Numbered from the stretch's first letter, positions 18,963 through 30,344 are shown. The stretch: DNA of 64,000 nt from Mesorhizobium loti R88b (GCF_013170845.1 NZ_CP033367.1:4403001-4467000), one strand, 5' to 3'. Translations and numbers: made by a program. Notes: a model not told the origin generated them from the sequence alone.

Positions 18963-19422
18963 TATGGTGGCGGCGACAACGCTGGAAGCGGTCGACATCA
19001 TGGGGCTGATGAAGCTCCTGCCGCATCGCTATCCCTTCCTGATGATCGACCGCATTGTCGACATCGATGGCGATAACTCGGCCGTCGGCATCAAGAACGT
19101 TACTATCAACGAGCCGCATTTTCAGGGCCATTTCCCCGAGCAGCCGGTCATGCCAGGCGTGCTGATCGTCGAGGCCATGGCACAGACGGCCGGCGCCATC
19201 TGCATCCGCAGCCTTGGGGCGTCGAAGCCGTCGCTGGTCTATTTCCTGACCATCGACAACGCCAAGTTCCGCAAACCGGTCGTTCCTGGCGACCAGTTGA
19301 AGATCCACGTCAAGAAAATCAAGAAGCGCGGCAACCTGCTCAAATTCGCCTGCGAAGCCATGGTCGAGGGTACCAAGGTGGCCGAGGCCGAGATTTCAGC
19401 CATGATGGTCACCGGCGACTGA
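18955..19422 (+). CDS. fabZ: 3-hydroxyacyl-ACP dehydratase FabZ
   Basis: A 155-aa hot-dog-fold dehydratase of fatty-acid elongation. The active-site His is in [16 protein letters not shown] and the Glu in [24 protein letters not shown] precedes. Placement between lpxD and lpxA couples fatty-acid and lipid A precursor synthesis, as usual. Confidence 0.97.
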   Translation: MADMVAATTLEAVDIMGLMKLLPHRYPFLMIDRIVDIDGDNSAVGIKNVTINEPHFQGHFPEQPVMPGVLIVEAMAQTAGAICIRSLGASKPSLVYFLTIDNAKFRKPVVPGDQLKIHVKKIKKRGNLLKFACEAMVEGTKVAEAEISAMMVTGD

Positions 19423-19435
19423 CGATCGGGTGCTT

Positions 19436-20269
19436 ATGAAAATCAAGACTTCCATCCATCCTTCCTCCGTCGTGGAAGAAGGCGCCCAGATTGGCCAAGG
19501 TGTGCGCATCGGACCGTTTTGCCACATCAGCGCCGATGCCGTGATCGGCGACGGTGTCGAACTGGTCAGCCATGTCTCGGTGATGGGTGCGACGACCATC
19601 GGGGCGTCGACCAAGGTCTATCCGATGGCGACACTGGGCGCGCCGCCACAAAACACCAAGCACAAGGGCGGTCGCACCACGCTGGTCATCGGCGCCAATT
19701 GCACCATCCGCGAAGGTGTGACCATGCATGTCGGCACCGATACCAGCCGCGGCGAAACCACGGTCGGCGACAATGGCAATTTCCTCGCCTACGCCCACAT
19801 CGCCCATGATTGCGTTGTCGGCAACAATGCCACCTTTGCCAATGGCGCGACGCTGGGCGGCCACTGCGAGGTCGGCAACAACGTCTATATTGGCGGCCTC
19901 AGCGCCGTGCATCAATTCGTGCGTGTCGGCGACAACGCTTTCCTCGGCGGATGTTCGGCATTTGTCGGCGATGTCATCCCCTACGCCATTGCCGTCGGCA
20001 ACCGCGCCAGCCTGCGCGGCCTGAATATCATTGGCCTGAAGCGGGCCGGCCTGCCGCGCGCGGAAATCTACCTGCTGCGCAAAGCCTACAGGACGATTTT
20101 CGATCGCTCCCGCACGGTTGCCGAGAATGTCGAGCTGGCCAAGGCGGAATTCGCCTCGTCGCCGACAGCCATGAAGATCATCGATTTCATCTCCAGCCGC
20201 GGCAAGCGGCACTATGCCGTGCCGTCGCTCAAGGGCGGCGATGGCGACGACGCCGATGACGAAGACTGA
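19436..20269 (+). CDS. lpxA: UDP-N-acetylglucosamine O-acyltransferase
   Basis: A 277-aa trimeric beta-helix acyltransferase, first step of lipid A synthesis. Hexapeptide repeats run over about residues 1-190; the catalytic His lies in AYAHIAHDCVVGNN, and VHQFVRVGDNAF and GLNIIGLKRAGL are family-specific. The ATG at 19436 is used; a GTG two codons upstream at 19430 is possible. The end overlaps lpxI by 14 nt. Confidence 0.95.
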   Translation: MKIKTSIHPSSVVEEGAQIGQGVRIGPFCHISADAVIGDGVELVSHVSVMGATTIGASTKVYPMATLGAPPQNTKHKGGRTTLVIGANCTIREGVTMHVGTDTSRGETTVGDNGNFLAYAHIAHDCVVGNNATFANGATLGGHCEVGNNVYIGGLSAVHQFVRVGDNAFLGGCSAFVGDVIPYAIAVGNRASLRGLNIIGLKRAGLPRAEIYLLRKAYRTIFDRSRTVAENVELAKAEFASSPTAMKIIDFISSRGKRHYAVPSLKGGDGDDADDED

Positions 20270-21155
20270 GGTCGTCGCGAGGGGTCTCGATCTTTCGCCT
20301 GATGCCAGGGTCGGCATCATCGCCGGTGGCGGCAGCCTGCCGGTCGAAGTCGCGGCCGGTGCGGCCGGGCAGGGCTACCCGCCCTTCATCATTCTCATGG
20401 AAGGTGAGGCCGACCGACTGGCCGAATTGCGCCAGTATGAGCATGAGACGCTTGCCCTGGAGGCCATCGGCTCACTGCTCCCCTTACTCAGACGCCACGG
20501 GATCACCCACCTGGTGCTCGCGGGTGAGATCAGGCGCAGACCGAGACTGACACATCTGCGCCCAAGCCTCAGCCTGCTTGCGGTCATACCGCTTGTCGTG
20601 ATGGCGCTCGCACGCGGCGATGACGGCCTGCTGAAGGTCGTGGCGCGAGGCCTGGAGGCGCGTGGAATAAAGGTCGTCGGCGCCCACGAAATCGTTCCGA
20701 CCCTCGTTGCCGCCGAGGGCGTCTTGACGAAGGCAGCGCCCAGGGATTCAGATCGGCGCGACATCGAAGCGGGGCTCGCCGCGGCGAAGGCCATCGGGGC
20801 GCTGGATATCGGCCAGGCGGCGATAGCGATCGGCGGCCGCGTCATCGCGCTGGAAGGCATTGAAGGGACGGCTGGGTTGCTCGAGCGGGCGAAGCTGCTG
20901 CGCGGCCACGGCCGCATCGCGGGCAAGACCCGTGGCGTTCTCGTCAAATGCGCCAAGCCCGGTCAGGAACTGCGCGCGGATCTTCCTTCCATTGGCCCGC
21001 AATCGGTTGAAGCCGCGCATGCGGCCGGACTTGCCGGCATTGCCGTCGAGGCAGGACGTTCGCTTGTTCTGGAAGGCCCTGCGACCATCGCCCGGGCCAA
21101 TGCGCTTGGCCTCTTCATCGTCGGTTTGCCTGCTGTGGAGCCGGCTAATGGGTAA
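20256..21155 (+). CDS. lpxI: UDP-2,3-diacylglucosamine pyrophosphatase LpxI (DUF1009)
   Basis: A 299-aa protein carrying out the LpxH step by the unrelated LpxI fold, as in Caulobacter and rhizobia. Seen are VGIIAGGGSLPVEVA at the N-terminus, LVLAGEIRRRPRL, VVGAHEIVPTL, DIGQAAIAIGGRVIALEGIE (then GTAGLLERA) and VLVKCAKPGQELRADLPSIG. The start at 20256 lies within the lpxA end, and lpxB starts 8 nt before its stop. This tight packing supports one operon. Confidence 0.92.
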   Translation: MTKTEVVARGLDLSPDARVGIIAGGGSLPVEVAAGAAGQGYPPFIILMEGEADRLAELRQYEHETLALEAIGSLLPLLRRHGITHLVLAGEIRRRPRLTHLRPSLSLLAVIPLVVMALARGDDGLLKVVARGLEARGIKVVGAHEIVPTLVAAEGVLTKAAPRDSDRRDIEAGLAAAKAIGALDIGQAAIAIGGRVIALEGIEGTAGLLERAKLLRGHGRIAGKTRGVLVKCAKPGQELRADLPSIGPQSVEAAHAAGLAGIAVEAGRSLVLEGPATIARANALGLFIVGLPAVEPANG

Positions 21156-22323
21156 TGACAGGCCACTCAGGATTGCCATCGTCGCCGGCGAAGAGTCCGG
21201 AGACGTGCTCGGCGCCGACATCGTGCGTTCGCTGAAACATGCGACCGGTCGCGATGTGCAACTCCTCGGCCTTGGTGGCCGCCATCTGCAGGCCCTGGGC
21301 CTGGTATCGCCATTCGATGCCGGCGAGATCGCACTCATGGGGTTCACCGCCGTCCTGCGCGATCTGCCACGGCTGATGCGGCGGATCAATCAACTGGCCG
21401 ACACTGTTGCTCGGGAGAAGCCGGACTGCCTCGTCACCATCGACAGCCCCGATTTTTCGCTGCGCGTGGCCAGGAAAGTGCGCGCGGCCAATCCGTCGAT
21501 CCCGATCATCCACTATGTCTGCCCGAGTGTATGGGCATGGCGGCCGGGCAGGGCGGCGGCAATGAAACCCTATGTCGACCATATCCTCTGCATCCTGCCG
21601 TTCGAGGTCAAGGAACTGGAACGGCTCGGTGGTCCGCCCGGCACTTATGTCGGGCATCGCCTGACCCATGATGCAGGCGTGCTGGCGGCGGCGAAGGCGC
21701 AAGACCTGCCGCGCGACCTGGCAGCTGATCGCGTCAAGACATTGCTTGTCCTGCCCGGTTCACGGCGCGGCGAGGTGCGAAGGCTGCTCGAGCCATTTGG
21801 CGAGACCGTGTCGATGCTGAAGGCTCGCGGGCATCGCCTGCGGCTGATGCTGCCGACAGTGCCGCATGTCGCGGAGCTCGTCCGCGCTGGCGTCACCCGA
21901 TGGGACGAAAAGCCCGAAATCATCGTCGATCCCCAGCGCAAATGGCAGGCCTTCGGCAAGGCCGATGCCGCGTTGATCGCGTCGGGGACCGTATCGCTGG
22001 AACTCGCGTTGGTAGGCGTCCCGATGGTCTCAAGCTACAGGCTCGATCCCATCGCACGTGCCGTTGCGCCCTATTTCGTTTCGGTCTGGTCGGCGCTGCT
22101 GCCCAATTTGATCGCCGATCGTGCGCTTATTCCCGAGTTCTACAACGAATACGTCAAACCGAACAATCTGGCCCGGCAGATGGAAGCATTGTTCGCCGAC
22201 AGCGGCATGCGTGCCTGGCAGAAGCAAGGCTTTGCCGAGATCGCCAGGCGCATGGCGACCGACAAGCCATCTGGCGAGATTGCGGCGGGCGTTGTGTTGC
22301 GTTACGCGAAAAAGGCGCCCTGA
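21148..22323 (+). CDS. lpxB: Lipid-A-disaccharide synthase
   Basis: A 391-aa GT19 glycosyltransferase joining UDP-diacylglucosamine and lipid X. Motifs are IVAGEESGDVLGADIV at the N-terminus, YVCPSVWAWRPGRAAAM, LPGSRRGEVRRLL and ALIASGTVSLELALVGVPMV. The start at 21148 overlaps lpxI; a longer frame from 20860 is out-of-frame translation of lpxI. Its TGA is the loop of the downstream terminator. Confidence 0.96.
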   Translation: MGNDRPLRIAIVAGEESGDVLGADIVRSLKHATGRDVQLLGLGGRHLQALGLVSPFDAGEIALMGFTAVLRDLPRLMRRINQLADTVAREKPDCLVTIDSPDFSLRVARKVRAANPSIPIIHYVCPSVWAWRPGRAAAMKPYVDHILCILPFEVKELERLGGPPGTYVGHRLTHDAGVLAAAKAQDLPRDLAADRVKTLLVLPGSRRGEVRRLLEPFGETVSMLKARGHRLRLMLPTVPHVAELVRAGVTRWDEKPEIIVDPQRKWQAFGKADAALIASGTVSLELALVGVPMVSSYRLDPIARAVAPYFVSVWSALLPNLIADRALIPEFYNEYVKPNNLARQMEALFADSGMRAWQKQGFAEIARRMATDKPSGEIAAGVVLRYAKKAP

Positions 22324-22340
22324 GGCGCCTTTTCATTTTA
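22310..22340. terminator. Bidirectional terminator between lpxB and gltA
   Basis: AAAAGGCGCC (22310-22319), loop CTGA, GGCGCCTTTT (22324-22333), then CATTTTA. The perfect 10-bp stem has A and T flanks on opposite sides, so it can act for both convergent genes. The lpxB stop codon lies in the loop. Confidence 0.85.
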
Positions 22341-22351
22341 ATAAGCCCAGA

Positions 22352-23674
22352 TCAGCGCTTGGCGATCGGCACGTAGTCACGCTCCGGCGCACCGGTGTAG
22401 AGCTGGCGCGGGCGGCCGATCTTCTGGCGCGGATCCTCAATCATTTCCTTCCACTGCGCGATCCAGCCGACGGTGCGGGCGACCGCGAACAGCACGGTGA
22501 ACATGGTGGTGGGGAAGCCCAGCGCCTTCAGCGTGATGCCGGAGTAGAAGTCGACGTTCGGGTAGAGCTTCTTCTCGATGAAGTAGGGATCGGTCAGCGC
22601 GATCTTTTCCAGTTCCATGGCGATGTCGAGCAGCGGGTCGTCCTTGATGCCGAGCTCGCCCAGAACCTCATGCGCGGTCTTCTGCATGATTTTCGCACGC
22701 GGATCATAGTTCTTGTAGACGCGGTGACCGAAGCCCATCAGCCGGAACGGATCGTTCTTGTCCTTGGCACGGGCAATGAACTCGGGGATGTGATCGACAT
22801 GGCCGATCTCGCCCAGCATGTTCAGCGCCGCTTCATTGGCGCCGCCATGGGCCGGGCCCCAGAGGCAAGCGATGCCAGCCGCGATGCAAGCGAACGGGTT
22901 GGCGCCCGACGAGCCGGCAAGACGAACGGTCGAGGTCGAGGCGTTCTGCTCGTGATCGGCGTGCAGGATGAAGATGCGTTCCATGGCGCGCGCCAGCACC
23001 GGGTTGATCTTGTACTCCTCGCACGGCACGGCGAAGCACATATGCAGGAAGTTGGCGGCGAAGTTCAGCTCGTTCTTCGGGTAAATGAAGGGCTGGCCGA
23101 TGTGGTATTTATAGGCCATGGCGGCGATCGTCGGCATCTTGGCGATCAGCCGCATGGAAGCGACCATGCGCTGGTAGGGATCGGAGATGTCGGTGGAGTC
23201 GTGGTAGAAGGCCGACAGCGCGCCGACCACGCCGCACATCACCGCCATCGGGTGCGCGTCGCGGCGGAAGCCGGTGAAGAAACGCGACATCTGCTCGTGC
23301 ACCATGGTGTGGCGCGTTACGCGGTAGTCGAAATCGTCCTTCTGCGCCTTGGTCGGCAATTCGCCATAGAGCAGGAGATAGCAGACTTCGAGGAAGTCGC
23401 CGTGCTCGGCCAGCTGGTCGATCGGGTAGCCGCGATGGAGAAGAATACCGGCATCGCCGTCGATGAAGGTGATTTCGGACTCGCAGCTTGCGGTCGAGGT
23501 GAAGCCGGGATCGTAGGTAAAGGCACCGGTCGTGCTGTAGAGCGAGGCAATGTCGATGACGTCGGGCCCGACGGAGCCGCTTCGCACCTTGAACTCGTGA
23601 GTCTTGCCGGCGAACTCAAGCGTTGCCGTAGCCTCTTGGCCGCCCACATCCAGTTTTTTCGCAGCTTCGGTCAT
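22352..23674 (-). CDS. gltA: Citrate synthase
   Basis: A 440-aa type II (Gram-negative) citrate synthase condensing acetyl-CoA and oxaloacetate. Conserved regions include [26 protein letters not shown] (active-site His), [13 protein letters not shown] and [15 protein letters not shown] (second His). Length and sequence look intact. The 183 bp upstream, to the end of gltX, should hold its promoter, but no clear consensus was picked out. Confidence 0.96.
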   Translation of the reverse strand: MTEAAKKLDVGGQEATATLEFAGKTHEFKVRSGSVGPDVIDIASLYSTTGAFTYDPGFTSTASCESEITFIDGDAGILLHRGYPIDQLAEHGDFLEVCYLLLYGELPTKAQKDDFDYRVTRHTMVHEQMSRFFTGFRRDAHPMAVMCGVVGALSAFYHDSTDISDPYQRMVASMRLIAKMPTIAAMAYKYHIGQPFIYPKNELNFAANFLHMCFAVPCEEYKINPVLARAMERIFILHADHEQNASTSTVRLAGSSGANPFACIAAGIACLWGPAHGGANEAALNMLGEIGHVDHIPEFIARAKDKNDPFRLMGFGHRVYKNYDPRAKIMQKTAHEVLGELGIKDDPLLDIAMELEKIALTDPYFIEKKLYPNVDFYSGITLKALGFPTTMFTVLFAVARTVGWIAQWKEMIEDPRQKIGRPRQLYTGAPERDYVPIAKR

Positions 23675-23857
23675 TGCAAACTCCTTCTTGTTTCCTCATG
23701 CCGGCAAGGGCAAATTCTGCAGAGCGACACGTCGAAATCACCGCAATGCGCATATTCGCCACCGCATTTCAGGAGGTGCGTGCCAGATTGGGCCAAGGCC
23801 TAATGTTGCACTGCGAAACGCGCCTTTCAATGCCAATCTTCTTGGGCCAGTTTGCTC

Positions 23858-25282
23858 CTAATCGATTTGATCCGCTATGCGCGCCAGGCTCTCCTCGCGC
23901 CCGAGCACGGCAAGCACGTCGAACACACCCGGCGAGGTGCTCTTGCCGGTCAGCGCAGCCCGTAAAGGTTGGGCCACGGCACCGAGCTTGTGGCCGCCAG
24001 CCAGTGCAACCTCGCGGATCGCAGCCTCGGCCGCGGCAGCCGTCCAGTCACCTGAAAGCGCATTCAAAGCTTCGTGAGCGCCACGCAGGATCTTGCGGGC
24101 ATCGTCATTGAGCAGGAGGGCTGCCTTGTCGTCGATCGGCAGCGGCCGGGTGGCAAACAGGAAGGCGGCGCCGTCGACAAGCTCGACCAGTGTCTTGGCG
24201 CGCTCCTTCAGACCTGGGAGAGCCGCCAGAAGCTGCGCCTTGTTGCGATCGTCAAGGCGTGCGGCCATTGCCGGACCGCCCTCGAGATAGGGCAAGGTGG
24301 CGATGAAGATGTCGAACAGCTCGGCATCGGCCATCTTGCGCATATGCGCGCCGTTGATCGCTTCCAGCTTGGCGAAGTCGAAGCGGGCCGCGCCCTTGTT
24401 GACGTCGCCGATGTCGAACCAGGAGATCATGTCCTTGATCGACATGATCTCGTCGTCGCCATGGCTCCAGCCCAGGCGCGCCAGGTAGTTGAGCAGCGCC
24501 TCCGGCAGGTAGCCCATGGCGCGATAGGCCTCGACGCCAAGCGCGCCATGCCGCTTCGACAGCTTGGCACCATCGGCACCATGGATCAGCGGGATGTGCG
24601 ACATGGACGGCACGTCCCAGCCCATGGCCGTGTAGATCACGGTCTGGCGGGCGGCATTGGTCAGGTGGTCGTCGCCGCGGATGATGTGCGTGACACCCAT
24701 GTCGTGATCGTCGACGACCACGGCATGCATGTAGGTCGGATTGCCGTCCGAACGCAGGATGATGAAATCGTCGAGATCCTTGTTGGGGAAGCGCACCTCG
24801 CCCTGGACGCGGTCGTGCACGACCGTCTCGCCCTCGGTCGGCGCCTTGATGCGAATGGCACCCTTGACGCCGGGCGGGGCCTCGGATGGGCCGCGATCGC
24901 GCCACTGGCCATTATAGCGCGGCGGCAGGCCCTTGGCCCGCGCCGCCTCGCGCATTGCCTCGAGCTCGGCAGGCGTCTCGTAACTGTAATAGGCCTTGCC
25001 CAGGCGCACCAATTCCTCGGCGACCTCGCGGTGGCGCGGTGCGCGCTCGAACTGCGATATGGCCTCGCCATCCCAGGAAAGCCCAAGCCAGGTCAGCCCA
25101 TCCAGAATGGCCTGGGTTGCCGCATCGCTGGAGCGTTCGCGGTCGGTATCCTCGATGCGCAGCACCATCGTGCCGTTAGTGTGCTTTGCGTAAAGCCAGT
25201 TGAACAGCGCCGTGCGTGCGCCACCGATATGCAGATAGCCGGTGGGCGAGGGGGCAAAACGGGTGACGACCTTGTCGGACAT
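23858..25282 (-). CDS. gltX: Glutamate--tRNA ligase
   Basis: A 474-aa class I aminoacyl-tRNA synthetase. The HIGH-type motif is [20 protein letters not shown] at the start and the KMSKS-type motif is GAKLSKRHG. The start at 25282 ([11 protein letters not shown]) is used; in-frame ATGs lie 6 and 24 codons upstream. Standard neighbour of gltA and comEC in Rhizobiales. Only one gltX is visible here, so whether it also charges tRNA-Gln cannot be told. Confidence 0.95.
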   Translation of the reverse strand: MSDKVVTRFAPSPTGYLHIGGARTALFNWLYAKHTNGTMVLRIEDTDRERSSDAATQAILDGLTWLGLSWDGEAISQFERAPRHREVAEELVRLGKAYYSYETPAELEAMREAARAKGLPPRYNGQWRDRGPSEAPPGVKGAIRIKAPTEGETVVHDRVQGEVRFPNKDLDDFIILRSDGNPTYMHAVVVDDHDMGVTHIIRGDDHLTNAARQTVIYTAMGWDVPSMSHIPLIHGADGAKLSKRHGALGVEAYRAMGYLPEALLNYLARLGWSHGDDEIMSIKDMISWFDIGDVNKGAARFDFAKLEAINGAHMRKMADAELFDIFIATLPYLEGGPAMAARLDDRNKAQLLAALPGLKERAKTLVELVDGAAFLFATRPLPIDDKAALLLNDDARKILRGAHEALNALSGDWTAAAAEAAIREVALAGGHKLGAVAQPLRAALTGKSTSPGVFDVLAVLGREESLARIADQID

Positions 25283-25384
25283 GGAACTCTCGGAAACCAT
25301 CTGAAACGGGGCGTGGGTGCGCGGACTTTCGCGCTTTGCGCGTTCATGTAGCATAGGGCGTCAGGGGTGCAAGGGGCAGACCCG

Positions 25385-27838
25385 ATGGCTGGACGAGGCC
25401 GGGGCTTGGATCAGGGCGAGGACGCCAATGTTGGCGTCAGCGAACGATCCCTGTTTGCGATGCCTTTGCCGGCGTCGCCGCCGCCATCACCTGTCATTCC
25501 AGGCACTGGCATTCAACCCTTGCAAGCGGATGTTCCAGCGCCAGTTTCGCCCGCCCACGGCAGGATCGTGCGGGCCCGTCGGCGACTTGGTCAGGTTTCA
25601 TTGCCGCGCCTGCGCCATAGCGTGGCCAAGGCGGCGGAGCTGGAGCTTGACCGGGGCATCGCCTTCCTGCTGGTGCCGGTCTGCCTGGCGATTGGGGCGA
25701 TCGGCTATTTCTCGCTGGCCGCGGAGCCTGATTTCCCAAAACTCATCGCGGTCGTCGTGCTGACGGGGATATGTGCGCTTGTCTCGCGTTCCTGGCCGAA
25801 AACCCATCTGTGCTTCATGGCGGCGCTGCTGTGCGCTCTGGGTTTGCTCGCAGGCAAGGTCGAGACATGGCGGGTCGGAACGCAGATGCTGGGTTCGGAA
25901 ATCTCGACCCAACTGACCGGGCGTGTGGTCTCGCTCGAGCAAATGGAAACTGGCCGCATCCGACTGACCATCGACGTGACAGCGACCGCCCGGCCGAAAC
26001 TGCGCTACGTGCCGGAAAGGGTACGGCTTTCGGCGCGCAAGATACCGTCGGAGATGACCGCCGGCTCACTCATTACCGGCTATGCCAAACTGTTGCCGCC
26101 GACCGGTCCGGTGCGGCCGGAAAGCTACGACTTCTCCTTCGACAGCTATTTCGCCGGCATCGGCGGCAGCGGCTTCTTTCTCGGCAATCCAAAAGTTGTG
26201 TCGGCCAGCGACGATGACATGCCGATCTCGGCCCGTCTTTCCTCAGGGATAGAAAATTCGCGCGAAGCCATCGCAGACCATATCAGGGGCACTGTCAGCG
26301 GCGCCGAAGGTGAGATCGCGGCGGCGCTGATCGTCGGCGTACGTGCCGGCATTCCCGATGAAATCAACGAAGCGATGCGGCGCACCGGCATTTATCACAT
26401 CATCTCCATTTCGGGTCTGCACATGGCGCTGGTCGCCGGCACAATCATGGGTCTGTTGCGCGGTGCCTTCGCGCTGTTTCCAGACTTTTCCGCGCGCCGG
26501 CCGGTGAAAAAATACGCGGCCGCAGCTGCGCTGGTCTCGATCGCTGCCTATCTCATCATTTCGGGCGTCGTCGTTGCTGCCGAGCGTAGCTTCATCATGC
26601 TGGCGGTGATGCTGATTGCAGTGCTGTTTGATCGGGCGGCGCTGACCATGCGCAATCTGGCGATCTCGGCGATCGCCGTCATTGTGGTATCGCCGCATGA
26701 GGTGGTCGGCCCGAGTTTTCAGATGTCCTTTGCAGCAACGGCTGCGCTTGTCGGCGCCTATGCCGGCTGGGCGGATCACCGTGCGGGAAAATCCAGACCG
26801 CCGCCGCCAAAGCGATCCTTGCCCGGCTTCCTGGCGCGGAAATTTCTGCTGGCGACAGGCGGCCTGGCCATGACCTCGATCATAGCCGGAAGTGCCACGG
26901 CGCTGTTTGCTATCTGGCATTTCCAGCGCGTGTCGCCGCTCAGCCTGGTCGCCAATTTGGCGATCATGCCGATTGTATCAGTCGTGATGTTTCTGGCTGT
27001 AGCCAGCGCGCTGTTGATGCCGTTTGGACTGGATTGGCCAGCCCTTTATTTGATGGGCAAGGGCCTGACCGCAATGATCGCCATCTCGGCGTGGATATCG
27101 GATCGCTCTCCAGTCGATGGAGTAGGCCTGATTTCTCAACAGTCCGTCTTGCTGGTGACGATTGCCCTGGTTATCGCGACCACGGCGACGACATGGCTTC
27201 GGCTTGCCGCGGTTCCCTTCGTGCTTGCCAGTGTGCTGACCATCCCGGACACGCGAACACCGGATGTGTTGATCTCGGAGGACGCCAGGCTGGTTGCAAT
27301 GCCGATCGGAGGCGGCGAACTCGCTGTCAGCCGCGCGCGTCCAAACGAATTCATGGTCGACAATTGGAAACGTGCGTTGCGATCCGAAGCCATCGTCGTC
27401 CCGGAAACCTTCACCAGAGGTGACGGGCAATTCGAGATCGCGGATGCCACGGAACTGCCGCCAGGAGCGCCGTTCTATTGCACTGACGGCGTCTGTCTGG
27501 CCAAGCACACGTCCGGTGCGATTATTGCTTATGTCGAAGACCGCAAGGACAGCTGGAAGGCCTGCGGGTTCGCCGACCTGATCGTCGTCAATGACGCGAC
27601 GGGCTATGATGCCTGTCACAACCCGCTGGTTCTCGTCATCACCAAGCGGCAGCTTGCCCGCAAAGGCAGCGCGGCCGTCTTTTTCAATCGCCAATCGGCG
27701 ATCACGCCGGCAACCGTCAGCTTCGCCGTGGACAGCCCGTACCGACCCTGGCACGCGCAACGCAAATTCTCGCGTGAGGCGAGGGGCCTGCCACCTTACA
27801 AGAAACCTGAAAAGCCGGCTGCCGTTCCTGCTCAATAA
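25385..27838 (+). CDS. ComEC/Rec2-family DNA uptake channel protein
   Basis: An 817-aa polytopic membrane protein. It has an N-terminal membrane pair and an OB-like DUF4131 region (about residues 80-235), then the competence core with [33 protein letters not shown] and about eight further membrane segments. The C-terminal 200 residues are soluble and lack a recognisable metallo-beta-lactamase motif. ATG 25385 follows AAGGGG; an in-frame GTG is at 25367. Divergent from gltX, and its 3' end overlaps convergent lexA by 7 bp. Confidence 0.9.
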   Translation: MAGRGRGLDQGEDANVGVSERSLFAMPLPASPPPSPVIPGTGIQPLQADVPAPVSPAHGRIVRARRRLGQVSLPRLRHSVAKAAELELDRGIAFLLVPVCLAIGAIGYFSLAAEPDFPKLIAVVVLTGICALVSRSWPKTHLCFMAALLCALGLLAGKVETWRVGTQMLGSEISTQLTGRVVSLEQMETGRIRLTIDVTATARPKLRYVPERVRLSARKIPSEMTAGSLITGYAKLLPPTGPVRPESYDFSFDSYFAGIGGSGFFLGNPKVVSASDDDMPISARLSSGIENSREAIADHIRGTVSGAEGEIAAALIVGVRAGIPDEINEAMRRTGIYHIISISGLHMALVAGTIMGLLRGAFALFPDFSARRPVKKYAAAAALVSIAAYLIISGVVVAAERSFIMLAVMLIAVLFDRAALTMRNLAISAIAVIVVSPHEVVGPSFQMSFAATAALVGAYAGWADHRAGKSRPPPPKRSLPGFLARKFLLATGGLAMTSIIAGSATALFAIWHFQRVSPLSLVANLAIMPIVSVVMFLAVASALLMPFGLDWPALYLMGKGLTAMIAISAWISDRSPVDGVGLISQQSVLLVTIALVIATTATTWLRLAAVPFVLASVLTIPDTRTPDVLISEDARLVAMPIGGGELAVSRARPNEFMVDNWKRALRSEAIVVPETFTRGDGQFEIADATELPPGAPFYCTDGVCLAKHTSGAIIAYVEDRKDSWKACGFADLIVVNDATGYDACHNPLVLVITKRQLARKGSAAVFFNRQSAITPATVSFAVDSPYRPWHAQRKFSREARGLPPYKKPEKPAAVPAQ

Positions 27839-28572
27839 CGCCGGATCAGCCCGACCAGCTTGCCTTGCACCTTGACCCTGTCGGGGCCGAAGATACGCGT
27901 TTCATAGGCCGGATTGGCGGCTTCAAGCGCAATCGAGGCGCCCTTGCGGCGGAACCGCTTCAGCGTCGCTTCCTCCTCATCCACCAGCGCCACGATGATC
28001 TCGCCAGGCTGGGCGGTATCGGCATTGCGGATGATGACGGTGTCACCGTCGAAGATGCCGGCCTCGATCATCGAGTCGCCCTTGACCTCCAGCGCATAAT
28101 GTTCGCCACCCATGATCATATCCGGCGGCACCGAAATGGAATGCGTCTGATGCTGGATGGCATCGATGGGCACACCGGCGGCGATACGCCCCATCACAGG
28201 GATCGACACCGCCGAAACCACGTCGTCGTCATTGCCGGCAGCGGGCAGGCGCGATGGCGTTGCAGGCTTGAGTTGGCGGCCAAGGCCACCCTGACCAAGA
28301 CTGCCCTGGATGACGCTTGGCGAGAACTTCTTGGCCGCGTTGAGACCCGGCGCGATTGAATCCGGCAGCCGCAGCACCTCCAGCGCGCGTGCCCGGTTGG
28401 GCAGCCGCCTGATAAAACCGCGTTCCTCCAGTGCCGTGATCAGACGATGGATGCCTGACTTGGAGGCGAGATCGAGCGCTTCCTTCATCTCGTCGAAGGA
28501 CGGCGGGATACCGCTTTCCTTCAGCCGTTCATGGATGAACATCAAAAGTTCATGTTGCTTGCGCGTCAGCAT
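27832..28572 (-). CDS. lexA: SOS repressor LexA
   Basis: A 246-aa repressor/autoprotease. The N-terminal winged helix contains [18 protein letters not shown]. The self-cleavage bond is A132-G133 (GRIAAGVP), with catalytic S167 ([10 protein letters not shown]) and K205 (EATLKRF). The linker is about 60 residues, typical of alphaproteobacteria. The start at 28572 (LTRKQHELL) is preferred to 28662, which would place the SOS box inside the coding region. Autoregulation is expected from the box upstream. Confidence 0.96.
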   Translation of the reverse strand: MLTRKQHELLMFIHERLKESGIPPSFDEMKEALDLASKSGIHRLITALEERGFIRRLPNRARALEVLRLPDSIAPGLNAAKKFSPSVIQGSLGQGGLGRQLKPATPSRLPAAGNDDDVVSAVSIPVMGRIAAGVPIDAIQHQTHSISVPPDMIMGGEHYALEVKGDSMIEAGIFDGDTVIIRNADTAQPGEIIVALVDEEEATLKRFRRKGASIALEAANPAYETRIFGPDRVKVQGKLVGLIRRY

Positions 28573-28642
28573 GGCAGCCCCCAAGGCTAGAACAAAAGGT
28601 CTGAACCAGAATCGAAAAACAAACCCAGAACAAACACTATCT

Positions 28643-28657
28643 GTTCCAGTTGTGTTC
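28643..28657. promoter_or_regulatory. Alphaproteobacterial SOS box (GTTC-N7-GTTC)
   Basis: GTTC-CAGTTGT-GTTC matches the direct-repeat LexA box of alphaproteobacteria exactly and lies about 70 bp upstream of the lexA start. A second GAAC/GTTC pair nearby (28629-28646) overlaps it. Confidence 0.85.
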
Positions 28658-28662
28658 TGCAA

Positions 28663-29015
28663 CCGTTTAAAGTTTAGTGAATTTGTTAAGGAGGCCGAAA
28701 TTATTTGGCAGACGGCTGCGGCAACGACTGACCCGTCAGCCCTGTCGCCGCATATTGGCGACCATTGAAATCGCTTTGGTTAATGGCTTGTGGCCTATCC
28801 GGCGGCTTGGCTTGGCATCAGTCGGCCACGGAGTTCCATGCCACGCATTTCCAGTTTTGAGGACGCTCGTTTGCCGTGAACGAAACGAAGCCAAAATGCC
28901 AACCTCCGGCTTGTCCGCGACCACTAGCGCCTCGACCGAGAGCCTACCCATTTGTGAATTGGAAATTCGCTGCTCGCTATACGGCCGGTGACAACCGATC
29001 GTTGAGATCACCGCT
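28663..29015. other. Gap between lexA promoter and kynU, no gene recognised
   Basis: Several short frames cross this stretch on both strands, but none has a convincing ribosome-binding site or recognisable protein. It is the left junction of the kyn module; no inverted repeats, tRNA or integrase remnant is seen. Confidence 0.5.
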
Positions 29016-30263
29016 TCAGGTGACGGACTCCTTGACGGCGAAACGCGGGGCCTTCCAGGCACCGGTGTGCAAAATCTCTTGTAGGACCTCAACCGCTAGC
29101 CACACATCCTTGTAGGCGACGTAGAGCGGCGTAAATCCGAAACGGATGGTGGACGGCGCGCGGAAGTCACCGATCACACCGCGCTCGATCAAGGCACGCA
29201 TGACCTGATAGCCGTGATCGTGGAGGAACGACACCTGACTGCCGCGCTTGGTCGGGTCGCGGATGGTTTCCAGCGTGAGACCATAGGCACCGCACTTTGC
29301 TTCGACGAGTTGGATGAACAGTTCGGTCAGTGCAACGCTCTTCTTTCGCAACGCAGCCATGTCGACGTCGTCCCAGATGGCGAGCGCGCCCTTGAGCGCC
29401 CGCATCGACAGGACGGGCTGCGTGCCGCAGAGAAAGCGGCGAATGCCGGTACCTGCGACGTAACCGCGTTCAAACGCAAAGGGGCGGGCATGCCCCCACC
29501 ACCCGCTGAGCGGTTGGCTGATGTCGCCGTGATGACGTTGCGCGGCGTAGATGAAGGCCGGTGCGCCCGGACCGCCGTTGAGATATTTATACGTGCAGCC
29601 GATTGCGAAATCGGCATTCGCATGGTCGAGCTCGACGGGTAGAGCGCCTGCGGTGTGGCATAAATCCCAGATGATCAGCGCTCCGGCCGCATGAGCCTTG
29701 CGCGTCAGCGCCGCCATGTCGCGCAATTCACCCGATTTGTAGTTGACGTGATTGACCAGCACCACAGCTACGCTTTCGTCGATCAGCTCTTCGATGGTCG
29801 GCGCGTCGACGCCAGCGAGCCGCAACACGATGCCCTCTCGGGTCGAGGCGACCCCTTCGGCGATGTACAGGTCGGTGGGAAAACTGTCGCCCTCGGCGAC
29901 GATAACCGGCCGGCTTGGCCGCATGTTCAGCGCCGCATGCAGCACCTTGTAGATGTTGATCGATGTGGTGTCGCAGACCACGGTCTGGCCTGGCGCTGCT
30001 CCGATCAAGCGTCCAAGTTGATCACCGAGTTCCAGCGGCATCTCGAACCATCCGGCTGTATTCCAGGCTCGGATGAGATCCTGGGCCCATTCCTGGGTTG
30101 CTGCTTTCTGCAGTTCGCCGAAGACGGCGTGGGACGCCGCGCCAAGTGAATTGCCGTCGAGATAGATCACCCCATCCGGCAGAATGAAACGATCGCGCAT
30201 CGCTCGCAACGGATCCGCGGCATCCATTGCTTCGATTGCAGCGAGATCAGGAATTCCCCTCAT
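29016..30263 (-). CDS. kynU: Kynureninase
   Basis: A 415-aa fold-type I PLP enzyme cleaving kynurenine to anthranilate and alanine. Seen are IYLDGNSLGAAS near residue 33, VVCDTTSINIYKVLHAAL (phosphate-binding region), LIIWDLCHTAGALPVELD with the PLP-binding Asp, and CTYKYLNGGPGAPAF with the Schiff-base Lys. The C-terminal APSTIRFGFTPLYVAYKD is also typical. It is the last gene of a three-gene run (CoA ligase, kynA, kynU), 81 bp after kynA. Confidence 0.95.
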   Translation of the reverse strand: MRGIPDLAAIEAMDAADPLRAMRDRFILPDGVIYLDGNSLGAASHAVFGELQKAATQEWAQDLIRAWNTAGWFEMPLELGDQLGRLIGAAPGQTVVCDTTSINIYKVLHAALNMRPSRPVIVAEGDSFPTDLYIAEGVASTREGIVLRLAGVDAPTIEELIDESVAVVLVNHVNYKSGELRDMAALTRKAHAAGALIIWDLCHTAGALPVELDHANADFAIGCTYKYLNGGPGAPAFIYAAQRHHGDISQPLSGWWGHARPFAFERGYVAGTGIRRFLCGTQPVLSMRALKGALAIWDDVDMAALRKKSVALTELFIQLVEAKCGAYGLTLETIRDPTKRGSQVSFLHDHGYQVMRALIERGVIGDFRAPSTIRFGFTPLYVAYKDVWLAVEVLQEILHTGAWKAPRFAVKESVT

Positions 30264-30344
30264 GGTCAGTCAGTCCTCGGTTGTTCGCGACGGGCTCCTG
30301 CCACGAAGACGTCGGCCCAGTGCGAATGGTCTCAATCGATGATG

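Noticed and set aside
28677..29092. Short frames on both strands between lexA and kynU (104 and 118 codons)
   Set aside because: No ribosome-binding site, no recognisable protein, and they overlap each other; treated as non-coding.
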